Shown one piece after another: positions 23,401 to 35,300 of a stretch of 64,000 nt of DNA. Every line of letters starts with the position of its first letter. Positions within the stretch are counted from its first letter, which is position 1. The notes below the pieces were generated by a model, which saw only the letters and a program-made list of their open reading frames with translations, had not been told where the DNA came from and did not search any database. A program made the position numbers and the translations under genes. The DNA is from Paulownia fortunei (lineage: Eukaryota > Streptophyta > Magnoliopsida > Lamiales > Paulowniaceae): assembly GCA_019321725.1 (NCBI GenBank), contig CM033115.1:13278673-13342672 (forward strand). The letters run 5' to 3'.

Positions 23401-24193
23401 ACCCACATTTCTTTAATAATTAAAAAAAAAAGTAGGTAGGATCAACTTTTGATCTGGATACATTGAAACAAAAGACCCAAGGAGTTGGAAAGGAAAGCTT
23501 AACAAGATGGACTATGTTGGCATCTTTAAACTTGCATTTGAAGTCTGGTTATATGAACGCTCATATTCTTCATTAAAATAGACTTGGGCATAAAGTGAAA
23601 ACTTCTATGTAACATATGAATTATGATTAAATAACTACTTTTTGCGTCACTTGAGAAAATGAGTTGTCATTGCGGTCACATACAGTACACTGGTCATTGG
23701 ACTCAACATTTTATAAAACAAGTTGAACAAGGTCTTAATTTAGTTTGGCGCATGCACAGAATTTCCATGGAGCAGTGGATGCCTATCATGTGAAGGCAGT
23801 GGACACGACCGGAGCAGGCGATTCTTTTGTGGGAGCTCTCCTGCATAAGATTGTTGATGACCATTCAATAATCGAGGTAATTATTCGTGAAATTTCTAAA
23901 CATCCTCATTTTTTAAAATCAAATAACTACTATCATGCCACGATGCTCATTGTTTGGCTGCCACCGTTGCTGACTTTTTCCTTTTCGACTTTTCTTAATT
24001 ATCAAAAAATTCAAAAAAAATATATATATACACTGATCATATTCCGTCATTTTATCCACAGGACGAACCAAGATTGAAGGAAGTGCTTAAATATGCATGT
24101 GCATGTGGAGCTATCACCACAACTAAAAAGGGAGCAATCCCAGCTCTTCCCACTCACTCTCAAGTCCTCAGTCTTCTCAGTGGGCCTAAGTAA
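20430..24193 (+). CDS. FRK: Fructokinase (PfkB family), first tandem copy, 4 exons, 330 aa
   Basis: Exons are 20430-20840, 22637-22969, 23760-23876 and 24062-24193 (137, 111, 39 and 43 codons plus stop), all joined in phase 0. The introns are GT-AG (GTAAGT...GATAG, GTATGG...CACAG, GTAATT...CACAG). The protein phosphorylates fructose with ATP to fructose 6-phosphate in plant sugar use. PfkB marks seen: [10 protein letters not shown] (residues 44-53) with [11 protein letters not shown] after it, and DTTGAGDSF (263-271) holding the anion hole and catalytic Asp269. There is no transit peptide, so it is probably cytosolic, like FRK1/FRK2-type enzymes of about 328 residues. Exon 1 is strikingly GC-rich compared with the introns. 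The ATG in GCAATGGC is the first after the TATA box. It is complete and looks functional. Confidence 0.93.
20841..22636 (+). other. Intron 1 of first fructokinase gene
   Basis: 1,796 bases, AT-rich. The first 100 bases (with ACACACACTTTGTGTGTTT) match intron 1 of the second copy; the rest does not obviously match. I see no gene or transposon with clear ends in it. Confidence 0.8.
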
Positions 24194-24934
24194 AGGAAAC
24201 ATATTGTTGCTTTTTAGCCCTTTTTTTATTTTTTTGTGGCTTTCTCTTGTTCCAGGTTTTAATAATCGGTGGTTTTCAATCTGTCAACTTTAGGATTACG
24301 AATTTTATTATTTTCTATGTTTTTCACTCGTATAATGAAACACTTTGTTAAAGTGTGGTTAATAACAAGGATGCACTAGAATTCCAGTTTTTCTTTAGAA
24401 AAAGGAACATCAAGTTGTGGATTCTGTCGACAAGAAATATATATGGGATGGAAAAAGTAGTCAATGTGGACATCTTGCAGTTATCATTGCGATCTACTTT
24501 AGCTTAATTTACTGCAAATTATGACGGAGAAATATTTCAATAATCAATGGGTATGATAAATCAACTAAGATAATAGTGTTTCATACTTAGGAATTTTGAG
24601 TTTTTGAATTAATAGCAATCTTTCATGTAGTTATGATTATCTGAGACTGACTCCCCCAAATTCAAGATTTTTCAAGAATTATTTGATAATAACATGCGAT
24701 GTCAATTCAATAATGATGAGGAAAAGGTTTCATTTTCTACTCAGCAAAGTGGCTGAAGTATAGATGCTTTGTTTCACAATTGTCATTTTTACATTAGATA
24801 CCCATAACATCAATTTCACACAGACCTTCACTGAAGTGGTCTAAACTGGGGCTTCTACACTCTTAATATCTGGAAAACCTAAGAAAAAACTTCCTAGAAG
24901 GTCAAAACTTAAGAAACACAAATGATGGAGAAAG
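24194..24934. other. 3' flank of first fructokinase gene
   Basis: No coding. AATAACATGCGATGTCAATT with the following GGAAAAGGTTTCATTTTCTACTC (about 24690-24743) matches DNA just after the second copy (30560-30608). This shows the duplication includes the 3' flank, with about 370 extra bases here or lost there. Confidence 0.6.
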
Positions 24935-25014
24935 GTATAGAAACAATTATTTGTTCCACACTTTACCATAACAAAAGCAAATATTCAGTAAAAGTAACTT
25001 ACCCGGCGTCATAG

Positions 25015-25135
25015 TTACTTTGCGATGAAAGTCAAAATGTTCTTCCCCGAATTGTTTTTCGTAGCGAAGATTTTTATTTTTTTTATTTTTTTTAGTGACG
25101 ATAATTTTTGTTGCTAAAAAATAATTTTATTGTAG
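25015..25135. mobile_element. Possible small MITE-like insertion
   Basis: Contains TTTGCGATGAAAG, TTTTCGTAGCGAAG, TTTAGTGACGATAA and TTTGTTGCTAAAAAA, motifs of the same kind as the CACTA-like block at 45402-46071. The matching place upstream of the first gene lacks it. Ends and target duplication are not resolved. Confidence 0.35.
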
Positions 25136-25994
25136 GGATTGTGCTACAAAAATTTTCTTGATCCATTGCATTTTTATCGCATCCCTTACCTTTAGCATAG
25201 AACTTAGAGAACAACAGATTTGTATGGATTTAAGGATTCAATAATTTCATAACAAATATTATTCTTACTATATCAAGAAGGCCACAAAAAATAACTGGGG
25301 ACTAGCAGCATTTCTTGTACTAAGAACCCTCCTGATCGAATAATTTATTCAATTAATTAATTAATCTTTTCAAGCAATAGAAATAATTACAGAATTTTAT
25401 TGAAAAAGAGTAGTAATATTAGCACTCCACATATAACTAAAAACATTTCACTTTTACTTTTAGTCTAAACAATTCACAACATTGACATAAAATTTCTAGG
25501 CAAACACAGTTTTAGTTGTTTTATTCATATTTTAGGGTAGAACACCACACAAAACAAAAGATATTTTTAAAACTGAAGATGCTCAATTTTTAGATCTTGA
25601 AGATATATAGTATTTAACGTAACAAGCCATTTCTTTTTTCTTTATGGTTCAGTCATGTACTTATATATGTAACGTGACTTAGTTATGAACAAGAATTCTA
25701 TAATATCTTACTCCGTATAGTAGTTTTCATTGTTTGCATTTTTAATACAAGAGAAATATAAAAATAAAGACAAAGAAATCCGAACAAGCATGTTGTCATA
25801 TGCAATAAAGTAATGAAATATAGGCCTGTAATGCAAAATTAATGCGTTACATGCCCTCTGATTTAGAAAAATAAAAAAGCTTTCATGGCATAAAGTAGAG
25901 GCCAAACTAACGTTTGTTAGTACGTAGTTGATTATTTTAGCCTATGATATTATTAATTTTTTATTTATTTATTTTTTTTTTTTATACCCAAATT

Positions 25995-26260
25995 TCTGGC
26001 TTACACCAATCAATTCTGGACCTCCTAACCACTTGTCCAAGCGGAGGTAAATCGCGGGATATGCCTCAAACTGGATCACAGGTTCCCCCATAACTGTACA
26101 CTTCTATCCACAAGGAACCACTTCCAAAGTGATTGTTTCATACTAAACTCCGGTCGCAGGGTTCCACTGGGGATACAGTGATTGCTCCATACCGAAATTC
26201 AGCTACAGGTTTCCACCAGAATTCGAACCCCCACCCTTCTGTTGAAAGCGAGAAATATGT
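25995..26260. repeat. Unclassified GC-richer block
   Basis: CCACTTGTCCAAGCGGAGG...CACCAGAATTCGAACCCCCACCC stands out from the AT-rich surroundings and contains two related ATACY(G/A)AAA(C/T)TC...CAGGGTTCCAC / CAGGTTTCCAC segments. The TTCGAACCCC end is tRNA B-box-like on the minus strand. It may be part of a dispersed repeat; I cannot name it. Confidence 0.3.
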
Positions 26261-27171
26261 TGATTGATTCAGCAGTTGAGTTGACAGTATAGCAGAGGGT
26301 TTTAAGCAACTAATGTATGTGTGATTTCTCTTTACCAATTAATAATATAGATAAATATATGATGTTTTTAGTATATAGTGCCAATAAATGAAAAATAACT
26401 TTGAAAAGTTAATCAAATCCAAACAATTGAAAGACATATTTGAGCGCCTTTGATTTTGCAATATTTTGTTTCCACTTGATGATGCTTTAAGGAGAGAGGA
26501 TGGTAAGTTACAAGGATGCATAAAGTTTTATTAAGGGGAATATTTTATTTTAAAAAGAAATGTACAACAATGGGGTTTTTTCTTTCTTTCTTTCTTTTTT
26601 TTTTCTTTTTTTTTTTTTTGGAGCTAATGAATATTATTGACAAACTTTGAAGACAAAACGCAAAAATGGAACTCCACTAAAAGTATTGTGAGTTTTTTGG
26701 TTTTATTTTTAATTTTATTTTTATGTTTTTAATGTTTTTAGTGTTGATATCTTTACTAGATTTTTGTATTATTAAAAATAAAAATATATTTAAACTATTT
26801 ATACTTTTATATTGACAATGTCATTTTGAAAGTGAAAATATATTTATTTTATAGTATTTGTACATAAAAATACATGAAATATTAGTAGGTTCGAAAAAAT
26901 ATTTGATAAGCATATTTTTATTTTCTAATTTTGACCCAAAAAAATTAAGATAAAAGTGAATGATATTTTTAATAAAATATTGAAAAATATATTTTCAATA
27001 TTTTAAATACTAAAAGTAAAGAAGATACTGTTCAGAAAAGAAACTACATAGGCTCATAGAATGCCAATATCACCCCTTTGGTGTGGAGTGTGGTATCTCT
27101 TTACTTACAACACAAGGAATAAAAGATCATGCACCCTGACACCCCCCCAAACCCGCCCCCTCCCGGCCGCT

Positions 27172-27179
27172 CTATATAA
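27172..27179 (+). promoter_or_regulatory. TATA box of second fructokinase gene
   Basis: TATATAAA then CCCCTCCCAACTCCATTCTCT, 74 bases before the ATG. It is nearly identical to the first copy's core promoter, again after a C-rich tract (ACACCCCCCCAAACCCGCCC). Confidence 0.8.
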
Positions 27180-27245
27180 ACCCCTCCCAACTCCATTCTC
27201 TTCACACATATACATACACATTTACGTATATATAATCCGATACCA

Positions 27246-30200
27246 ATGGCTGCAACGACTAACGACTGTTGGAGTAATGGTCTCATCGTCAGCTTCGGTG
27301 AGATGTTGATCGACTTCGTCCCGACGGTCTCCGGCGTCTCGCTGGCGGAGGCACCGGGATTCCTGAAGGCTCCAGGAGGCGCACCGGCCAACGTTGCCAT
27401 AGCGGTGGCGAGGCTCGGCGGAAGAGCCGCCTTCATCGGGAAGCTAGGCGACGACGAGTTCGGGCACATGCTCGCCGGAATCCTGACAGAAAACGGCGTC
27501 TCAGCAGACGGTGTTAATTTCGACAAGGGTGCAAGGACGGCGCTGGCGTTCGTGACCCTACGCGCCGACGGGGAGCGTGAGTTCATGTTCTATAGGAATC
27601 CTAGTGCTGACATGCTGCTAGCCCCGCATGAGTTGAATCTCGAGCTCATTAGATCTGTAAGTATCTACATCATCATGTCTACGTATACATACACATATTT
27701 GTATATATAGATATACACACACTTTGTGTGTTTGTGCGTGAATTTAAATGGATTTGTGACATGGGTAATTCATTTAGAAAGAATTAGTGACAGGTAGTCC
27801 CATGAATTTTCTGTCTTATTGTGTCCATTTCTCTTGGAGGGAAGACATTTTTATGTCCAAATGATTATTGATTCTCATGCAATATGACATTATCTTAACC
27901 ATTTAATATGCATATACACCCCATGTAGACAATAATTTCAGAATTTTCTATCAAAGGGTATATGTAGAACTACACTCAGGGCATGTTAATCTGGGCAAAA
28001 TTGTATTTTTTGGTTAGGCTATTTGGTCAATTTTATTTTTGATTCTTTAAAATGGGGTGTGACAATTTACATAATATCTTTAAATATTTTAGCATATTTA
28101 ATCCAAATCTTTTGGGAAAGTGAAATTAAGTCGGAAAAAGTCATGAGACTCCAAAATTGGGAATTTTGTGATTTTTGAAGAAAATTAACCAATTTTGCTC
28201 ATATTGCTTATCAAGTGGATCATGTTGAAAAGAAAATTTCTATCTTAATAAGTGATATAATTAATTAAATAACTGAATATATTATTATTAGGCAAATAAT
28301 TAATTAAATAAAGCATTAACACAATTAATTAAAAAAACATTTTCTTCTTCCTTTCTTTTTCTTTTCTTTTCTTTTTCCTTTTCTTCTCCCTTCTATTTTG
28401 TTTTCTCTTATTCCCCGACTCCCAAAATTTCTCTGCGTTGGGTTGCCACCTCTACCACAAGATCGCCGCAACCCTCAAATCTCATTCCAAAAACTTATAA
28501 AAATGCAAAAGTGTTTATCAATCTCATAATTTTAATGCCAATATATGAAGTAGAGTTGTTGGTGGCATGGTGCTGCAACTGTGGCTAAAGGCTGTGTTGG
28601 TAAGAAAAAAAGGAGAGAAAAACAGGGAGAAAGGAAGCAAGAAGAAAAACAGAAAAGAAGAGGGAAAAGAAAGGAGAAGAAAATAAAGGGAGAGAAAGCA
28701 AAAGAAGATAGGAGAAAAGAAAAAATATATATAAATATTTTCTTCAAAATGATTCACTTGGCATGCCACGCAAGCAAAATTGTTGAAATTTTTCGTCCCA
28801 AACCACACAATTTCCAAAATTTAAAGTCATGTTTTGAATTTTTCGATGAAATTGGACTAAATTTCTCAAAAAATTAAAAGTCCCTATAATTTGTCACAGC
28901 TCCATTTAATGGATTAAAAATAAAAAATATACCAAATTATAGGATAAAAATGCATTTTTGCCTGTTAATCTTTGCAAAACAAAATAAAAAACTTAAATTT
29001 GAATTCAACAGAGATTTTGTCTGATATTGTGGAGTTTTTTTTATTATTTATTATCATAAATATAATAGTTCACAAATCCAGTTAAATAGTATCTAATTTG
29101 TATGTCATGAGCCCATTTAGAACGTCTTCTCCTTACCAGCTTAAATGCCACTAGCTAGTAGTATTTTTGACTTAGCAGGAATTTTCTATTAATATCTTTA
29201 CATCCGCAAAAAAGTTTTTCCAAGTCTATTTAGCTGAATAAGTTGGTGTTTCTAATTTTTCAAAGATAAATTTGATGTGGATAGGCTAAAGTGTTCCATT
29301 ATGGATCAATAAGCTTGATCGTGGAGCCATGTAGATCTGCACATTTGACAGCAATGGAAGTGGCTAAGGATTCCGGTGCATTGCTGTCCTACGACCCAAA
29401 TCTCCGGCTGCCGCTTTGGCCGTCGGCCGAGGAGGCTCGAGAACAGATACTGAGCATATGGGACAATGCTGATGTGATCAAGGTAAGTGATGAGGAGCTC
29501 CAATTCCTTACCCAAAACAGCAAGATTGATGATGATTCTGCAATGTCCCTATGGCACACCAACTTAAAGCTTCTTTTAGTCACACTTGGAGACAATGGAT
29601 GTAGATATTACACCAAGGTATGTTTTTTAGCAATGGTTCCTATGCATATTTTGTATTGCAATTCACTCGGCTATAAAAAGTTTCCTTAATAAATATTTGA
29701 AATTTTAATTATATACACATGGCGTGGCGTGTGTGATATGTAATACAAAATTGTAATAGGAAATTCAAACTATTATATGATGGCCCATCTCTTTAAAAAA
29801 AATTGAAAAAAGAAAATTAAACAGTTAATGGGATCAATATTTGTTTCTTGATTGATTGAAATGAAAGACATCAAAGGGATGGAAAGGTAAGGACACTACT
29901 GTGGCATCTTTAAACTTGCATTTTAAGTTTGTGATGTGGACTCTCATATAAATTCTTCATAGAATAGCTAGACTTGAGCATAAAACGAAAAAATTCTATG
30001 TAACACATGATTCAATGTGGTGTTGTGTCTCTGTTGAAATATATTATCATCACTTTACTTAGACTTAAACGTCTGCATGAAATTATCCACGTAAAACAAC
30101 TTGAGAACGGTCTCTTATTTATTTTGGCACATGCACAGGATTTCCATGGAGCAGTGGATGCTTATCGTGTAAAGACAGTGGACACAACTGGAGCAGGCGA

Positions 30201-30519
30201 TTCTTTTGTGGGAGCCCTCCTATGTAATATCGTCGATGACCACACCATAATCGAGGTAATTGTTCGTCAAATTTACAAATTAATTCATTTTTTCAAAATC
30301 AAATAATCATGATCGTGCCACATTGTCACTCCTTATCGACAGGACGAACCAAGATTGAGAGAAGTGCTTAAATATGCATGTGCATGTGGAGCTATCACCA
30401 CAACTAAAAAGGGAGCAATCCCAGCTCTTCCCACTCACTCTCAAGTCCTCAGACTTATGGATGGGGCTAAAAGGAGGAAACCAATACTTTCCCTTCAAAG
30501 CTGTTTTTCCTTTATCTAG
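27246..30519 (+). CDS. FRK: Fructokinase (PfkB family), second tandem copy, 345 aa with C-terminal extension
   Basis: Exons are 27246-27656, 29285-29617, 30139-30255 and 30343-30519 (137, 111, 39 and 58 codons plus stop). The first three have exactly the lengths of the other copy; all introns are GT-AG and phase 0. The PfkB motifs are kept ([19 protein letters not shown] with the catalytic Asp at 269). The last exon differs: where copy 1 stops after SGPK, this one reads [19 protein letters not shown] to TAG at 30517, adding a basic then hydrophobic tail of about 15 residues. The cause is local base changes that replace the TAA (CCTAAGTAAAGG versus GCTAAAAGGAGG). Other changes lie outside the motifs (for example LLHK to LLCN). 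It is probably an active cytosolic fructokinase; the effect of the tail is unknown. Intron 1 holds a Mutator-like element. Confidence 0.92.
27993..28962. mobile_element. Mutator-like (MULE) non-autonomous element in fructokinase intron 1
   Basis: It is bounded by a perfect 9-bp direct repeat TGTTAATCT (27984-27992 and 28963-28971). The termini are inverted: GGGCAAAATTGTATTTTTTG at the left against AGGCAAAAATGCATTTTTAT read from the right. Similarity continues inward for about 230-250 bases (for example CAATTTTGCTCATATTGCTTATCAAGTG against CAATTTTGCTTGCGTGGCATGCCAAGTG). Nine-base duplication and long inverted ends are marks of Mutator elements. The 970-bp interior has no transposase; it has a pyrimidine tract (28330-28410) and a 130-base purine tract (28596-28730). 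It is absent from intron 1 of the other copy. Confidence 0.85.
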
Positions 30520-31945
30520 TTTTGCTTCACTCCATATTATAAGATTTCAACTAAGTAAATAACATGCGATGTGAATAATGGATGAAGAAAAGGTCTCATT
30601 TTCTACTCAACTAAAATGGGCCAAAGTGAAGCTTCTACTGTTGTTGAAAGATCTCTCTCGAATTTGTACGATGGTATTAAATTTCTGAATTTTTTAAGTT
30701 GGCGTAAAACTTCAACGATATAAGGGTCCTTGTGTATTTATCAATCATGCTTGTAATATTTGATTTCTTTGCAAATCAATTTTGTAATACATATTTTGAT
30801 TTTATGCTATATATATATATATATAGTTTTAGTTATTTTAAAATTAGAGTTACTAGTTTTTGAGTTCTTCCATTTTCATGCACTAGTAGTTTTCCTTTTC
30901 CTTCCTTAGATATTTGTTTTACTTTTATCACTATAAGAATGAGCTCATTTCACTTTGAAATAATCATCAATGATGCGCAGAATTAATTGTCATTTTAAAA
31001 AAGGTTAAATTTTCAGTTGAAAATGTAGCATGAGGGTTGTTTTTTAAAGCTAATGAATGACTTTCTTGCTTAAAACATTGATAACTCTAATTAATAAAAA
31101 CAGTAGAGAATCAAATTTGATATGAAAATTAGTGTGTGGAGTTTGATGATTGGGTATACAATAAAGGTTGATAGTTCAAAACTTAAAGTTCATTGATTAA
31201 CCAAGTTAGTTCGATAGACTACCTAAGGTTTAAAATGAAAGATTTCTATCTCAATGCACTATTTTTCAAATAATGAAATTGTTAATATAAATACAATGAA
31301 TTGAAAAAGTTTTCAATTTAATAAAAAACTTTTTAAGTTAGTAACATTTACTGTACATATCTTACATATGAATTGACATATATGTAAGAGATGCATAATA
31401 AACGTTGTGAACCTTTATAAAAGGGATACAATATAAACCACTATATTACAGTCATATATTAAGAGAGTTGCGATCCAATAGTACAAATTGATTCTAATCA
31501 ATAAATATGAGCAATCACGATAAAACACATAAAAATCTATAAATAGATCCCCATTCTATTTTATCCATATCAAAAATAATTCAAGTCAATTATTTATTCT
31601 CTCTTCCTCTCTTAAAGCCTTCCAAAATAATCTTTGATTATTTTCGAGCTTTTTACTATTCTTTGAAAAAAAATATAATTGAGCATTTAGTCAAGTGTTG
31701 TATAATGAAAAAACACATGTCCTAGTTCCTATAACATCAGCATAGTAAATGAAATGTATATGTACTTCAGTTTTAGATACATTTAAATCTCCTTTTTGAC
31801 ACTACTCACACCAACACAACACAGGTTGCAGATATAGCATTTCTGTTAAATGCATGCAAACATTCTCACTTACATACCAAATATATTCACTAGCCAGTTG
31901 AGTATGATTTAGTTTTATCATATTACATGTCGCCATCATCAAGAT
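30520..31945. other. Intergenic region between convergent fructokinase and BBX genes
   Basis: No coding seen. 30558-30640 is the tail of the duplicated block. (AT)n is at 30810-30828. 31640-31945 probably holds the 3' UTR of the minus-strand BBX gene. Confidence 0.6.
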
Positions 31946-34624
31946 TCAACCAAGATCAGGAACTGTGAAATGCTCTTCATCATCCTCTAGAATTTCAATT
32001 CTAGGCTTCTTCTGAGCAGCGAAGAATTTGGTAGGTCTGTAAGAGGTTATGTTACTTGGCTGAGACACTGGTAGCTGAGGTACTTCTGCTGCAGCTGTCG
32101 ACTCTTGGTATACTTGCTCACCAAAGAGATTAATATCTGTCAACCACTCGAGCTCACTAAATTCAAGTTGCTCCTTCTGCACAAGTGAAGAACTAATTAT
32201 TAGAAATGCATACACGGGACTAATAATTGTGATAAATTAGACATGTTCTGATTTCTTGCCTAGAAGCTTCCATGTGGGATATCACAGAGCTAATTGCATA
32301 CTAATTATTATTCATTTCATTAGTTTGTAAGTGCTTTTTAGTCTTCCTTATGGCCCAAGGACAGGGTGCCCTTGCAATCTGCTAACCTCTTCCATATGCA
32401 TGAACTAGCATATGGTAGTTGAGAAAGTAGATTGCCATTCACAAAGAACACACATACAGAGAGAGAGAGAGAGTTTTCATGTATATGATGTTCACAAGTC
32501 ACATTGACCTATCAATTAGGGCTATGCTGGAGCCTTCAGATCTGTGCTTAAACTTCACTTACAGAGATTCCAATTGCATGATACCCTGCCTTGTTCTCTG
32601 AGATTCGGCGTAAAGTTTGACCGAATTACCATTCCATTTTGCAATTATATCTTAAGAGCGTGAAGACACATTCTGGCTTCTGATATAGAATGTTGCCCCA
32701 AAAGAAAAAGAGGAAACTGAGACATCCTATTGATATTACGATAGATCAGTTTGCTTTACGTATGTAATTCACAATGGTTTTAGATGTAAAAAATGGATGA
32801 TTCACTGTTATACTACTTTTTCTATGCTAATTATTCCCTTCTTGCAAGCATTTAGAAGAAATATGGCCAAAATACCTTACCCTGACTGTTTCTTAAAAGT
32901 ATGCATTGAATGAAGACACAATTTACAAAATTAACTTTCTTGCATACCTTGTCAGAGGATTCATAATCTGAAAGTTGTAGCAACTCATCAACAGCCCAAG
33001 ATGGTGATGTGATACCAGAAACAAGCTGTGTGGGAGTTTTCAAAGTAGTCTGTTGTGAATTTGATTTTGGTGGCCTTGGCTCCATCTGTCTTTGTAAACT
33101 TTCCTTATTACAACTGGAGCTCAAAGCTACTCGTATTCCAGTAGCTAAATATCGCTGGTGGTTTGCAGCAAGACTGTTGGCTGAATGAATGGGCTCATCG
33201 CAGTCCTTGCAAAAGAGTGCTCTGTCCTCAACACAGAAAATGAAAGCTGCCTTCTCCTACACATGATGAATGGGCAGGAAAGTTTAATATGAAAAGATGT
33301 CTTGAAAAAGTAAGAATATAATACGAGAACCTAGATGGTCTTGTATTCAATCTTTAATTCTCTATCCTAACATTCTGTAATCACTGTTGCAAAGTTATTT
33401 GCAACATTCTCATCAGAGTTCTTTCATAATTCAGGCGATAAATCAACAATCAAACAGGACTTTCTCAAGTAAGATATATGCCAGCAACGATTAGTCCAAG
33501 TAGAAAGGCTGAAGCCCAAGACAACAGGGTCTCAACTTCAAGTCCCTTCGCCTCGGTTGCAAATTCCAATTCTTTGTTCATAATTTACATTCTCATGCTT
33601 CGTGATAGATAAAATTATACACATCTACACACGTAATCATCTTTCTCAAACTCGAAAACAAGGAAAAGTAAAAGGAAAGTGAAACAATTTCTCCACGCCC
33701 AAAGGAAACTTTCTGCCATTTCTTATTTGACAGTAAATTCCAACTTTGATTATCTAAAGTGATGTATCTGAGGTTAGGTTGTGTTTTATTCACGTAATAC
33801 ATATAAATAACTATTTATACACCTTAATATTTAAAGTATTCATGCAAATGCTGATTTTTTTTATGCTACATGCTGGTTGATTCACGCCTTACTTGCGTGA
33901 TGTTCCACATCAAATTCACATTAAAAAATTGAAAAAAAAAATACATGTTACCTTTAGAAAAAAATTTATCAATCTGAAAAACTACTGCATAGCAGTGAAA
34001 ATTATCCCAAATCTCAACATTATGAACTAGACTTCTTGTCAACAACAGAACTTCATTTTTGTTGTTTCTAAATAGAAATTGAGGCCTACAATCAACAGTT
34101 GTCAAAGATAAAGCTGCCCAGCAAATAGCAATCCTATTACCTAAACTCATAAAATTGGTAGAAAATCATAAGAAAAAATTTCAATAATGAAATTTTAGAT
34201 CTGATCCAAGATTTTTGCAGCCATTGCAAGTTCATAATACCTCTAAGGCCATCCTCAAGATCTGTACTTCCACATTACAAACAGGTCAGTGGAAATCAAC
34301 ACAAATAACCCTCACAAATCGTTATAATTCAACAATATAATCAACTTGCAGCTATTATATATACGTCATACAAATAAGACAAAATATAATATACTGGCTC
34401 ATCATACAAAGCCTAAAAGAAGGTGGGCAAGTTTCACATACTTGGCATATATCACAGGGAGGTAGCTTGTTGGAAAGACATTGGAGAAGCAGCCTCTGGT
34501 GTTTGCTAGCGAGCTTGTTTGCAGCATGCACTTCTACGTCGCATTTCGCGCACAATGCGGCCTCATCGGCGCAGCAAATCACCGTCGCCGGGGCCTTCTC
34601 ACACACATCACATTGTATCTTCAT
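31946..34624 (-). CDS. BBX24: Double B-box zinc finger protein, BBX24/STO-like, 3 exons, 240 aa
   Basis: Exons, minus strand: 34624-34442 (61 codons), 33256-32948 (103) and 32176-31946 (76 plus stop). Introns are GT-AG, phase 0. B-box 1 uses Cys5, Cys8, Cys17, Asp20, Cys25, Cys28, His33 and His42. B-box 2 uses Cys57, Cys60, Cys69, Asp72, Cys77, Cys80, His85 and His94, with intron 1 falling right after its first Cys pair. No CCT domain follows. The C-terminus ends EEHFTVPDLG, the valine-proline motif by which BBX24/BBX25 proteins bind the COP1 ubiquitin ligase. Length (240) and the SWAVDELLQLSDYES segment fit the STO (salt tolerance) group, so it is probably a nuclear co-regulator in light signalling. 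BBX25 is the close alternative. Complete, with no damage seen. Confidence 0.93.
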
Positions 34625-35300
34625 CTTCTTTAGGTAAAAAAAGATCAAAATTTTTCACCACCCCTCTTTACAATTTGAGCTACCAACCAAAACCCATATG
34701 CCAAAAAACACCAAATTCTTGTTTCTTTTTCAAGATTCCAAGGAAAACCCAGAATCAGGTAAAAGAGGCCGAGAATACCAGAAAACCAGGTAATCCAAAA
34801 CGAGTGAAGGGTACTTGTCAAAAAGGGATTCCTTTTTTATCCAAGAAATATCTGCTGGAAGATCATTTGGTGGGAATTTGGAGTTGAAACAGACAAAATC
34901 ATGTGCAAGAACTATGCTTTTCTTTAATGAAAAATTAGGCAAGAAAAAAAAGCCAAAAAAAAACTGGACAGTATCAAGAAGAAGAAGAATCTATGAAGGA
35001 AGAAAAAGTGGGAGTGATTGGCGGAGGATTCAAGAGGGAGAAGATAAGAATTCGGATTTGCGAATCAAATGCTAGAACAAGGTTGATGCAGCAAAGCAAT
35101 TGTGGAGCAAATCCCATGTGAGGCTGTGGGAAGGAGTAGCTTTACTAGTGGCCATCAAATTTTTGTTGCTATTTTAATAGCTATAGAAATGCCACTTGCT
35201 GACTTGTGGTTTGTCCAATTCTATTCTTTGAATTGTTTGAAGTGGTTCAATATTAGTTGTTGGATTGGAGAAGATTCATTTTGGATTACCATCTACTAAG
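34625..35300 (-). promoter_or_regulatory. 5' leader and promoter region of the BBX gene
   Basis: Directly upstream on the minus strand. It contains purine-rich stretches, such as AAGAAGAAGAATCTATGAAGG, that would be CT-rich leader sequence in the sense direction. I cannot point to a convincing TATA box. Plus-strand ORFs here (34519-34887, 34815-35075) are antisense shadows. Confidence 0.4.

Larger units (their letters stand above)
24935..27171. other. Upstream region of second fructokinase gene
   Basis: 24935-25330 repeats the upstream region of the first gene (from 19520). 25430-27060 has no counterpart there, so it is an insertion in this copy or a loss in the other. 26580-26620 is a T-rich, CTTT-repeat tract. 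I find no gene. Small ORFs (25708-25905, 26138-26338) have no recognisable domain. Confidence 0.55.

Noticed and set aside
28581..28877. 98-codon Lys/Glu/Arg-rich ORF and minus-strand Phe/Ser/Leu-rich ORFs
   Set aside because: They are readings of the purine tract inside the Mutator-like element.
30925..30945. CACTATAAGAA, a possible left CACTA terminus
   Set aside because: No subterminal motif array follows and no partner end is near.
34519..35075. Plus-strand ORFs of 122 and 86 codons
   Set aside because: Antisense to BBX exon 1 and its leader; no domain.
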